Positions 8,032 to 16,110 of a stretch of DNA of 64,000 nt are shown here, piece after piece. The first letter of the stretch is position 1. Each line of letters begins with the position of its first letter. The notes below the pieces were generated by a model that had not been told where the DNA came from, made no database searches, and saw only the letters and a list, made by a program, of their open reading frames with translations. This DNA comes from Stieleria neptunia (GTDB lineage Bacteria > Planctomycetota > Planctomycetia > Pirellulales > Pirellulaceae): positions 620,001 through 684,000 of the forward strand of contig NZ_CP037423.1 in assembly GCF_007754155.1 (NCBI RefSeq), given 5' to 3'. The translations under genes were made by a program, and so were the position numbers.

Positions 8032-10079
8032 AGCTGCCGGTACCAACCAAATCCGGATGAAGGAATGCCATCGGACTCGGCGGCTTGGCCTCGGATAAGA
8101 TTTGGGAATACCTGCAGCTGGCTTATTGGGACGAGACGTCGAGTCCGGGAATGAACCATCTCCGTCATATTGAGATCCACATGTGCCGAAATATCGAGAA
8201 AATCGACGTATTCCTCGGTGAGGTCTTCGAAGCCGTGGATATGCCCAAGCGAAATAGATTCACGCGAAATAAAGCTAGTATTTTCTGTTGACGCGAGTTC
8301 TCGAATTATCACTATCAACTGAGGCAGCAACCCTATTGCATGCGGGATCTCTATTTGGACACGAATAGAATTCCTCGCTTCATCCGCAATGACAACACCT
8401 ACGGAACTTGAGGCACCTGGAGCGCTTAATAGAGCACCGCTATACCAAACGTTTTCTTTTTGCGTTATTCCTAGCGCCAAGAGACGCACTATCAGCTTGT
8501 GCATGAGTGGGACTGAATTAAACAGAAGATCAATCGCAATTCTAACGGATTTTTCTCCACTATTCCATTCAATTGACTGGCGACTGAGTGCAGATGGAAT
8601 TACTACAGTTGTCCGGTCAGAGTGTCCAATTGGAGCATAAACATACAGAAGATCAAATTTTGCCATCAATGAGATGATGGACTGCTGATGTGCCCTACCG
8701 TAGTTTGTGTATCGCTGAGTGTAGGGCTCGAGCGTTTTCCGCAAATCACCTTCAGAAACGATGCCTTTGTGATCTGACAAACGGTTGGAAAGTAACGTGC
8801 CAGCGACAGCCTGCAGTAACCATTTTGGGTAAATAACTATATCGTCCACTGTATCAACAGTAAGAATTTCGCCTAAAATCTCCATTGAGACGATAAAATC
8901 CCATTGAGCATCGCGGGCGATCCCATTCCGATCGCAAATTTCGTCAAACTGCGCCCTCCCAATAAACGGTGTTTCGTCCCGAAGTGAAGCTAATTGCATT
9001 CGGGCAAGCGCAGTTTTCTCGTCGACCACTACTTTGTGACAGTCGACAGACTCAGAATATTCTCGGAGCAGCCGAACAATGTCGCTAAAACCGCTTTCAG
9101 TCAACGAACATACCTGAAAGACACCAATAACATTGGGAAAAGCGTTTCTAAGTGACGCGCGATCTATGTCGAACATCGGGTGCTCATCGATTTTATTCAA
9201 GACAACGACAATGCGTGCTTTTGGTGCAAAGCTTCTGATGTAATCTAGCCATTTGTCCGGTGATTCCTCTTTCCTGCTGTCCAACACCAAAAAAAACAAA
9301 CAGTGATTGGCAAAGAAGAGTCGATGGAACGAGTACTGGACCTTCTGCCCCCCAAAATCCCAGATCTTGTATATAAAACGCTTACCGCGTGACAGCGTTG
9401 CATGCTCTCCAATGTCAATCCCTTCAGTTGGGCGTTGCGATCGCCTCGTCGCTTCACGTTGCAACCCCCTGAAGAAAGTCGTCTTGCCTACATTTCCAGG
9501 CCCAACGATAAGGATCCTTGCCTCGACTGTCGAACTGATGGGTTCTTCGTAGTCTTCGCTGCTTTTAGCTAAGAACTCTTTGATCTCAGCTTGGCGTGGG
9601 CTCGGGTCTGTCAGCAGGGATATAAACTCACCCGAAAGTGGATTTCCTGACAGTACAACTCCGCGGCCTTTTTTGTCGTCTCGCCAGAGAAGCGGAAGGT
9701 CCAAGGCTGAAAAAGATGTAGGAACCCGCTGGATCTTATTGGAGCACAAATTGACTTTTTCCAGGTGTTGCAAACCAACCAGCGGATATGCATTGGATAT
9801 TTTGTTAAACGAGAGGTCAGCAACTCTCAACTCGCGCAAGTACGCTAGCGCAGAAATATCGACGATATCATTTTCGCTCGCATCTAAATATTGCAAGTGT
9901 TCAAAATCAAGAAGCTCATCGACTGAGCCTATTCCGCGCCTGCAAATGTTCAAACCAATGATTCGATTTGGTCGATCTGGATCAGTTAGAAAAGCGTTTG
10001 TGGTATGAAATATTCTGTCACTTGATCCAACATGGACGAAGTTCTGTAGAATAAATTCACTGTCAAGCATTTGCGGCAC
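8028..10079 (-). CDS. LRR-Roc-COR (ROCO-family) GTPase
   Basis: The protein is 683 residues. Leucine-rich repeats (about 55-150: LQYLDASEND, LRVADLSFNKI, LEKVNLCSNKIQ, VVLSGNPLS) precede a Roc small-GTPase domain with P-loop GPGNVGKT at 193-200, the switch DFGGQ at 241-245 and NKID at 295-298. A COR domain follows (YPKWLLQAVAGTLLSNR near 420), then a C-terminal beta-rich region of unknown type. ROCO proteins are GTP-regulated dimeric switches, and bacterial ones rarely have known targets. This is the last gene of the minus-strand operon, 16 bases after the aspartase-like gene. The start is GTG at 10079 or, nine bases later, ATG at 10070. No kinase or other effector domain is seen, so the effector may be a neighbouring enzyme. 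Confidence 0.88.
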   Translation of the reverse strand: MPQMLDSEFILQNFVHVGSSDRIFHTTNAFLTDPDRPNRIIGLNICRRGIGSVDELLDFEHLQYLDASENDIVDISALAYLRELRVADLSFNKISNAYPLVGLQHLEKVNLCSNKIQRVPTSFSALDLPLLWRDDKKGRGVVLSGNPLSGEFISLLTDPSPRQAEIKEFLAKSSEDYEEPISSTVEARILIVGPGNVGKTTFFRGLQREATRRSQRPTEGIDIGEHATLSRGKRFIYKIWDFGGQKVQYSFHRLFFANHCLFFLVLDSRKEESPDKWLDYIRSFAPKARIVVVLNKIDEHPMFDIDRASLRNAFPNVIGVFQVCSLTESGFSDIVRLLREYSESVDCHKVVVDEKTALARMQLASLRDETPFIGRAQFDEICDRNGIARDAQWDFIVSMEILGEILTVDTVDDIVIYPKWLLQAVAGTLLSNRLSDHKGIVSEGDLRKTLEPYTQRYTNYGRAHQQSIISLMAKFDLLYVYAPIGHSDRTTVVIPSALSRQSIEWNSGEKSVRIAIDLLFNSVPLMHKLIVRLLALGITQKENVWYSGALLSAPGASSSVGVVIADEARNSIRVQIEIPHAIGLLPQLIVIIRELASTENTSFISRESISLGHIHGFEDLTEEYVDFLDISAHVDLNMTEMVHSRTRRLVPISQLQVFPNLIRGQAAESDGIPSSGFGWYRQL

Positions 10080-10095
10080 TCTTAGAGATTGAAAT

Positions 10096-11418
10096 TTAGG
10101 GTTTCGGCTGCTTCGTGATCAAATGCTCTGTTTGCAGGTACCCCTCCGCCAAGCTTTGCTTGTAAGTTTTAGAGGCTTTTAGTTCGCCTGCCTTTGCAGA
10201 CTGTGCTTTAATTGGATGCAAAGTTGCAAAACACTGTTTTAATGCTTCGGCGGCAATTGCAAGCAGATTTGCCGCGTCAACAACAGAAACATAGGTAAGC
10301 AACTCCCAAACGTTCAGATCTGTGTCTCCGTGGTCAATAGTGCTTCGCGCCGCTGCGGCGTGACCTTGCACGAGTAGGCAGCACTGCATTGCGTATTCTG
10401 GAAGAACGGGATTTTCTTTACAGGGCATTGCAGACGAGCCAACCTGCACAGGAGCAAGTTCGATCTCCGCAATCCCGGCATCTGGCCCAGAACTGAGGAT
10501 ACGCAAATCTTGACATTGCTTGAAAACTAGTCGCGATACTCGATCTAGTGCGTCTGAGACAGCAACTAGCGGACTGGGGTCTTGGGCGGCTTCAGAAAAA
10601 CTCTTGCACAAACGCATCTCGCCAAAATCAAAATCAGCTTGCAAAAAGTTAAGAACACTCTGTCCAAATTCACGATCCACGTATTCGGTAGCTCCCGCTA
10701 CTCCGCCGCCGATAGGTAAATCTCGAAGGGCTTCTGAAGACAACTTCAAATTCGAGGTTGCGGACTGAATAGCAGCGGACATTCCGCCAAATAGCGTTGC
10801 GAAGTCACCTGTAATGGCATCTCGCCAGCAAGTTCTTATTACTCTGGGCATATCCGCAAATGCTTTCAGTGTGGTAGATATTGCAAAGGAAAGGTCGCTC
10901 AAGCGATCGCTGCAATCCTTAATGCTCACTCTTGCAGCAATTCTCGTCGCTGTGGGAATTACATCATTTGTGGATTGTCGACAATTAACGGTGTTAAATG
11001 GGCAGACAGGCGAGTATCTACCCCGCGCACCGCCAAGTTCTTCATTCGCGATATTTGCGACTACCTCATTAGCATTCATATTTAGTGAGGTGCCTCCGCC
11101 TCCCTGGATTATTGGGATCGGAAAAAGTGTTGGAAGATCCGAGTTGAGTGCTCGTTTTGTTGCAATGACGATCGCGTTCGCCATCTTTTTTTCAATGCGA
11201 AGATCTTTGGCATTTGCCTTCGCGGAGGCTGCCTTGATTGCCAGCAATGCCCCAACAAGACTGGGGTATTCGCCGGCACGCTTGACGGTTTCATTCGCGC
11301 AGAAATTTATTAAAGCACGTCGAGTGTGTATTCCGTAAAGAGCGTCTGCGGGCAGGCTTAGTTCTCCGAGATAGTCAGACTCGAATCGCTGGTTTGGCAT
11401 CTTATCACTCAGAGGCAT
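10096..11418 (-). CDS. aspartase/fumarase-superfamily lyase (aspartate ammonia-lyase-like)
   Basis: The protein is 440 residues, near the family length. Conserved blocks appear in order: DYLGELSLPADALYGIHTRRA at the N-terminus, GGGGTSLNMNANEV at 107-120, QSTNDVIPTATRI at 148-160, and the signature loop GSSAMPCKENP at 327-337, which carries the serine used as general base. The expected reaction is L-aspartate to fumarate plus ammonia. It departs from typical AspA (GSSIMPxKxNP with Val after Lys; here Cys-Lys-Glu), and the usual HLQDA/QLQDA block is replaced by WRDAITGDF, so the substrate could differ. The ATG at 11418 overlaps the upstream asparaginase gene by 14 bases; an alternative ATG at 11400 avoids this. 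Third enzyme of the operon. Confidence 0.82.
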   Translation of the reverse strand: MPLSDKMPNQRFESDYLGELSLPADALYGIHTRRALINFCANETVKRAGEYPSLVGALLAIKAASAKANAKDLRIEKKMANAIVIATKRALNSDLPTLFPIPIIQGGGGTSLNMNANEVVANIANEELGGARGRYSPVCPFNTVNCRQSTNDVIPTATRIAARVSIKDCSDRLSDLSFAISTTLKAFADMPRVIRTCWRDAITGDFATLFGGMSAAIQSATSNLKLSSEALRDLPIGGGVAGATEYVDREFGQSVLNFLQADFDFGEMRLCKSFSEAAQDPSPLVAVSDALDRVSRLVFKQCQDLRILSSGPDAGIAEIELAPVQVGSSAMPCKENPVLPEYAMQCCLLVQGHAAAARSTIDHGDTDLNVWELLTYVSVVDAANLLAIAAEALKQCFATLHPIKAQSAKAGELKASKTYKQSLAEGYLQTEHLITKQPKP

Positions 11419-12919
11419 CGCGTAAGAACAGCATCAGTAGGGCCTTCTCTACCTTGATTGTATGAATATCTGCAGCAAACAGTGACACGCGAGGCGGAGC
11501 GCCCGGTGCAACGGAACTTGCAACATCCGTCAGATCGAACGAGGCAAACGCAGGTGATTGCATGATGTTCTTCATGAATGTGCCTGCATAACTTGATGAG
11601 TTTTGTTTGGGACTCCGTCCCGCCTCGAGGTTTACATGCAACTCAATCTGGGAACCAACCTCAGAAGCGTCGTCGGCATTGGTGGAAATCCCAAACAAGG
11701 TGAGTGTGACATGCGATATCTTTCTTGTATCCCAATGCCGTGGCTGATTGGGTGCCGAAAGTAGGTCTAATCGATCTTGCGCCGCATCTGTTGTTTTTTC
11801 GAGTCGAATTCTCAGCACGCTCTGGCTTTGCTCTCCAGCAAGATTCTGCTCAATCATTCGTTTGGCTTCCTCTCGCTTAACATTCTTGTCAGAGAGGACA
11901 ACCAGAAGTTTGCAAAGCGCTGCTTCAGCCGTGATGTCGGCACCTGACAGAACACCACGGGAAAGGAGCCCGGCACCGGTCTCGTATTGACCTAATCGCA
12001 CCTCGCCTTCTTCGCATTGTGACACGTCAAGGATCGCGATTTTGTCTTCTAATTCACCAATTGGATCCAGAAAGTCCGGATCTGTAGGTGCATTTCCCGT
12101 TCCGTATGCTTCGAGGACAGCACCGTCTAATCCCTGAAGGTGAAGTATGTTCTTCAACAGATCACCACTTATCCCCGGAAAAAGTCGGATTGGAACGACC
12201 GTCGCATCTAGTTTGGTCTGAGGTAAGAAGGCGCGCGTTGGTGTTTTTACAACAGCATTTTTATTTATCCAAATCGAGTCCTCTGACCAATCGGAATCCC
12301 GGATTTCAGCGAGAGGCGGGTAATTCGGAGACGAGAATCCTCCAAGTCCCGATGCATTGGACTTGATCGTCCGATTACCTCGGTATAGACGTTTGTCGAA
12401 AAATATGCACACCTCGGGGATATCTTTTGTAGCCAAACATATTGAGGCAAGTAAGTTTCGCGTACCGTCCTCAACAACACGACCTATCACTGGAACCTGA
12501 GCGCCTGTGAGAATCACCGGCTTCGGGAGCCCTTTTAGCATGAACGAGAGTGCAGAAGCCGTATAGACCATGGTGTCGGTACCATGTACGACAACGAACC
12601 CGTCATACTCTTCGATGTTCTCAGCAATTAGATCTACTAAGGCTGTCCAGCATTCAAGGCGGATATTTGTCGAGTCGATCGGGTCTACGAATGCGTGAGC
12701 ATCTATTTTGATGCCTCTTTCACGAAGTTGGTCGAGTTTCGGAATAGCCTCTGATAGCCTTTCCCAGCTAGCAATGACCAATGGGCTATGTGGATCACCA
12801 GCATCTTTGGGAACTGCCCCTATTGTTCCGCCGGTATAAATCACCAGCACTCGTGCCTTCGCAATACCCCCCGGGGCATCATGGGTCGTGCACTGGTGGA
12901 AGTTGGTTTTTGTATTCAT
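11405..12919 (-). CDS. L-asparaginase-like protein with a C-terminal extension (504 aa)
   Basis: The first 340 or so residues form a type I (cytoplasmic) asparaginase: TGGTIG at 29-34 with the nucleophilic threonine, HGTDTM at 112-117, the VILTGAQ lysine region, and YGTGNAP near the C-terminal lobe. About 160 further residues follow that are absent from standard asparaginases (about 330-350 residues). They include a helical segment (DKNVKREEAKRMIEQNLAG) and a beta-rich part (HVTLTLFGISTNADD, VEKALLMLFLRDASE). I chose ATG 12919 because GAGGGAA lies about ten bases upstream; a TTG at 12940 is in frame. It lies 29 bases after the upstream asparaginase gene. The extension may bind a partner, possibly the GTPase, which is inference. 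Confidence 0.8.
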   Translation of the reverse strand: MNTKTNFHQCTTHDAPGGIAKARVLVIYTGGTIGAVPKDAGDPHSPLVIASWERLSEAIPKLDQLRERGIKIDAHAFVDPIDSTNIRLECWTALVDLIAENIEEYDGFVVVHGTDTMVYTASALSFMLKGLPKPVILTGAQVPVIGRVVEDGTRNLLASICLATKDIPEVCIFFDKRLYRGNRTIKSNASGLGGFSSPNYPPLAEIRDSDWSEDSIWINKNAVVKTPTRAFLPQTKLDATVVPIRLFPGISGDLLKNILHLQGLDGAVLEAYGTGNAPTDPDFLDPIGELEDKIAILDVSQCEEGEVRLGQYETGAGLLSRGVLSGADITAEAALCKLLVVLSDKNVKREEAKRMIEQNLAGEQSQSVLRIRLEKTTDAAQDRLDLLSAPNQPRHWDTRKISHVTLTLFGISTNADDASEVGSQIELHVNLEAGRSPKQNSSSYAGTFMKNIMQSPAFASFDLTDVASSVAPGAPPRVSLFAADIHTIKVEKALLMLFLRDASE

Positions 12920-12948
12920 GAAATCAATTCCCTCAAGCAACTAGACCA

Positions 12949-14019
12949 CTAGTCCATCTCGTGGACGTGAGGTTTGCCCATGCGGTAGTTCACTAATTCA
13001 ATAAGACGCTCTTCACGCTCCACACCCTTTGCTATCAAACTTCGGACCTGAGTCAATACCCAATTGAATTTCACGGTAGCGCACGCGTTTGTCATGTTTC
13101 CAGTCGGGATTGCTCCAGCTTGAATCGCCTTTCTTCCGGGCTCGTATTTAGTATGCATAGTGGAATTTGCAGGAAACTGGCTTGCGATGACTACTGGTAT
13201 GTTGTGTTTCGTAGCCTTCTTGATAAAGCCTTCAAATGAATACTCAGGCTTGTCTTCTCGATTGGGTACGTTTCCCGCACCGTAGGAAAGGAGGATAAAG
13301 CCATCGTAAGAACGCGACTCGAGAAGTGGGTAAAGAGGTTCTGGCTTTAAGCCAGGCGTCAACGAAACTTGCAAGATGTTTGCCGAAAACTCGGGCATGA
13401 AATCGATTGCTTGAATGTTCTCCTTCGGCCTTGAGGTGACCGGATGTATTAAGATCTCTTCCGTGATGTCCGCGACGGGATAAAATGCCGGAGATTCAAA
13501 TGCATCAAATCGTTTCTCATCACGCTTCTGAGTTCTACATCCGCGAAAAACATGGTTTGCGAAGCAGATAACGACCTCCGCGATTGGCTCAAGCGCAATT
13601 CGGACCGCACGTATCAAGTTGATCCGTGCGTCGCCGTGTAGCACGGACATATCCGTTTGAGCACCGGTGAAAACTACGGGCTTGTTCAGATTTGGGCCGA
13701 GAGCCAGCGAAACGGCAGATGCACTGAAATGCATTGTGTCGGTTCCATGGATTACGACAAAACCGTCGAACTGATCCATTCGCTCGTAGACGCTCGTAGC
13801 TATCGTCGTCCAATCTTCAGGAACCATATTGGTGCTGTCTAGGTTGAGAATCGGAACAAACTCTGCGGTACACAAATCCTTGAGTTCCGGGATATTCCTC
13901 TCAAAGTCCCCAATGTTTTCTGGGGGCCTCAACTCAATAGAACCATCATCTTGGAGGTGCTGCACCATCCCGATCGTTCCGCCGGTGTAAAGCAAACAGA
14001 TACGCTTCTTTGTCGACAC
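12949..14019 (-). CDS. ansA: L-asparaginase, type I
   Basis: A 356-residue enzyme of normal length for cytoplasmic asparaginase I, converting L-asparagine to L-aspartate and ammonia. TGGTIG is at 12-17, DSTNM at 61-65 (substrate-binding serine region), HGTDTM at 91-96, and VVFTGAQ follows. There is no signal peptide. The best start is the GTG at 14019, which has a strong AAGGAG eight bases upstream; the ATG at 14040 lies before that ribosome-binding site and overlaps the methyltransferase gene. It is the second gene of the operon. Finding two asparaginase genes side by side is unusual and suggests that they form a hetero-oligomer or act on different substrates. Confidence 0.88.
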   Translation of the reverse strand: MSTKKRICLLYTGGTIGMVQHLQDDGSIELRPPENIGDFERNIPELKDLCTAEFVPILNLDSTNMVPEDWTTIATSVYERMDQFDGFVVIHGTDTMHFSASAVSLALGPNLNKPVVFTGAQTDMSVLHGDARINLIRAVRIALEPIAEVVICFANHVFRGCRTQKRDEKRFDAFESPAFYPVADITEEILIHPVTSRPKENIQAIDFMPEFSANILQVSLTPGLKPEPLYPLLESRSYDGFILLSYGAGNVPNREDKPEYSFEGFIKKATKHNIPVVIASQFPANSTMHTKYEPGRKAIQAGAIPTGNMTNACATVKFNWVLTQVRSLIAKGVEREERLIELVNYRMGKPHVHEMD

Positions 14020-14036
14020 TTGTCTCTCCTTGCAAA

Positions 14037-14936
14037 TCATTTTTGAATTCGAATAACGTACAGCAATTCATAGAGATCGCCGTCCTTTTCTAAGTACTGT
14101 ATTCCGTGATGACGACGCATTGAGTGAAGCCGTTCAAGTATCGACGAGTAAAACTTCCTAAACGGTGTAACCTCTAGGTCAACAAAGGACAGATCAAGAT
14201 CTCGCTCCCTTGCGAACTCCTGAGTAAGGTGAAGCGGAACCAAGCTGGTGTGAACTAGAAGTGCATGTCCCGAACTTGAAAGATTCCTCACGCAGAAATC
14301 CAGGAAACGAAAGATCATCGCATTTCCCATCTCTCCGCCGTCAAAGAAGTGGCCAATCAACCCATCACTCGGTAATGAAGCTGGATTGCAAAGCAGCAGA
14401 TCAAACTCTTCCGTCTCTGGAATTTCATTGACCTGCTGCTTGAATTCAACGGCTGCACCATTCCGAGAAGCATTTTGTGCGGCAAGGCTAACAGCTTCCG
14501 CTGAGATATCGATCGCGACAGTCTTTTTCGCTCCAAGAAGGCTAGCAACGATCGCTTGGATACCAGTCCCAGTCCCGAAATCAGCAACTGACTGACCGGC
14601 AAGATTGGATGGAATATTACGAGCCAAAAGTTTTGTGTACGGCGTTACGCCGATACCGGCTCCAGAGACGATTTCAATAGGTGACGAAAACTCTTCGTGC
14701 TCGACTACGTATATCTCAGTGTCGCCACTGATGCTTTCGGACGTAAAATGAATTCGTGGTAACGCATCAAGTTTCTTGGCGACAGTGGGTGAGGTTTCTT
14801 CAGAAGAATTCATTTGTGCGCGGTCACATGAGCAAACTCGCAGATCCCTTGCCTGTGGCGTAAATGTGTCCTGCGTTAACTGAGTATTGTACACCGCCAT
14901 CCTTCGAAGTGGTACGTGGGACCACACCTGCTTCAC
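14037..14936 (-). CDS. class I SAM-dependent methyltransferase, PrmC/HemK-like fold
   Basis: The product is 299 residues from a GTG at 14936, which has GAGAGG six bases upstream; a shorter form from ATG 14813 would be 258 residues. SAM motif I is DFGTGTG at 119-125, the acidic motif II loop is AIDISAEAV at about 141-149, and motif IV is NPAS at 184-187 rather than the NPPY of glutamine/adenine N-methylases. A TPYTKLLAR block before motif I also recalls PrmC-like enzymes. The substrate is unknown; the altered motif IV argues against a standard N-methylation of glutamine or adenine. It is the first gene of the operon, about 330 bases downstream of the tRNA-Asn terminator on the same strand, and is separated from the asparaginase ATG region by a stop/SD overlap. 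Confidence 0.8.
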   Translation of the reverse strand: MKQVWSHVPLRRMAVYNTQLTQDTFTPQARDLRVCSCDRAQMNSSEETSPTVAKKLDALPRIHFTSESISGDTEIYVVEHEEFSSPIEIVSGAGIGVTPYTKLLARNIPSNLAGQSVADFGTGTGIQAIVASLLGAKKTVAIDISAEAVSLAAQNASRNGAAVEFKQQVNEIPETEEFDLLLCNPASLPSDGLIGHFFDGGEMGNAMIFRFLDFCVRNLSSSGHALLVHTSLVPLHLTQEFARERDLDLSFVDLEVTPFRKFYSSILERLHSMRRHHGIQYLEKDGDLYELLYVIRIQK

Positions 14937-15266
14937 GTGCGCCTCTCTTCGGCCACGTTGTCATCATTCAGAACCCTTCTTCCATGTGAAGCTATGCAAT
15001 TGCATGCCTCTGCGAGCGCGTCTTCGCACCTAAGTAGAGGAGTGGTCTACGGGAGCACCGGCGACCAGGTTGGCCCGGTGCATCGAAGAGAGATCGGGCG
15101 TTAACCCGGTTGGGCTTGTGATTCCGAGAGAGTGAGATGTTTTGGCGGTCTCGGCGGGGATTCGAGCGAGATCTTGGGTTTCACGCTTGTCTCAGAGTTG
15201 ACCGATCGCGGACGCGCGAGAGGTGTCCGGCCAGCGAGAAGTCGCTTGGCACCGCGAAAATCGGGG
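14937..15266. other. intergenic between the island operon and tRNA-Asn
   Basis: No gene is seen. It must contain the promoter of the minus-strand operon if the tRNA terminator works, but I could not pick a convincing -10/-35 pair. A GGGCGTTAACCC at about 15099-15110 resembles an attC end, without a visible partner arm. Confidence 0.4.
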
Positions 15267-15312
15267 CCAAAACGAGAAACGCCCGCGGGCCGATTTGGGC
15301 CTTGCGGGCGTT
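15267..15312 (-). terminator. rho-independent terminator downstream of tRNA-Asn
   Basis: Read on the minus strand, AACGCCCGC (15312-15304) pairs perfectly with GCGGGCGTT (15286-15278), with a GC-rich loop, and is followed by TTCTCGTTTT. It lies about 40 bases past the tRNA 3' end and would end the tRNA transcript before the asparaginase operon. Confidence 0.75.
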
Positions 15313-15349
15313 AACTGGACGGTACTTCGTTCCGTAGTTTTTCAAAAAG

Positions 15350-15422
15350 CTCCCCCGGCAGGACTCGAACCTGCGACAAGGCGGTTAACAGCCGCCTGCT
15401 CTACCAACTGAGCTACAGGGGA
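15350..15422 (-). tRNA. tRNA-Asn (GTT)
   Basis: A complete cloverleaf on the minus strand. Acceptor arms are TCCCCTG / CGGGGGA with discriminator G. The D arm is AGCTCAGTTGGTAGAGC, the anticodon arm GGCGG-CTGTTAA-CCGCC with anticodon GTT, and the T arm GCAGGTTCGAGTCCTGC. There is no encoded CCA. Its 3' end faces the accessory region at 1-15 kb, the usual orientation for island integration at tRNA genes, although no integrase or second copy of the 3' end is visible here. Confidence 0.97.
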
Positions 15423-16110
15423 TTGATGTGACCGGCCGGGTTGCCTTGGGTGGGCAATTGGCCGGGCCGCCGGGCGTTTTCTCCCGGTGGGTCGCGAAGT
15501 TTAGTTTCTCGACTTTTCACTGACAAGATCTCTTCCCCCAGACTCCAAAATTCGTTGCCAGGTTCGGTTTTTGGCCGGTTTTGACGATTGTTCCCCCGGA
15601 AACGACCGCCGAAATCGGGACGCGACCCGCCAAATTGCCTGCCTCAATCGATTTGTTGGACTTGTTGATGGGATTCCTGGCGTCGATGTTCGGCCCGATG
15701 CGTGTGGGTGGATCAGGTCTCCCCGGAATTGGGGATCGTTTGCGCGGCCTCAGGATTTGCTGTCAGACACCTCCGGCGTCGTTCCGCGGTGCGGTGCTCC
15801 CGGAGACGCGGGGGTGCACGCCCCAAACTGAATCACCCTCCCGCTGGGAGGGGCGCGGAGGTGTGTGCGACGCCCCAGTGAAGGCTTGCTCTGGTGCGCC
15901 GGCGGGGTCGGATCACACGGAAGTGAACGTTGCGGTCCGCCATTGGACCCTCCCCTCACTGCGCTCGACCCTCCCTGTCAGGGAGGGTGACGCACGATGT
16001 GTCGACACCAATGCCTGCCAGGAGGGTGACTCTAAAACTGCACGGCCTCCACGCGGGAGGGTGGCGTGAATTGAGATTCAAGACATCGATTGCGTTCGAT
16101 TCAGCAGATC
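15423..16110. repeat. intergenic region with repeated CCCTCCC/GGGAGGG palindromes
   Basis: No credible gene. Between about 15830 and 16070 there are repeated inverted motifs of the type ACCCTCCC...GGGAGGGT (for example 15833-15850, 15948-15993, 16018-16028 and 16054-16065). These look like the short palindromic repeats that litter planctomycete intergenic DNA. The first part (15423-15800) shows nothing. Confidence 0.5.

Noticed and set aside
15099..15110. attC site next to tRNA-Asn (GGGCGTTAACCC)
   Set aside because: Only one arm is visible, and no complementary partner lies within 150 bases.
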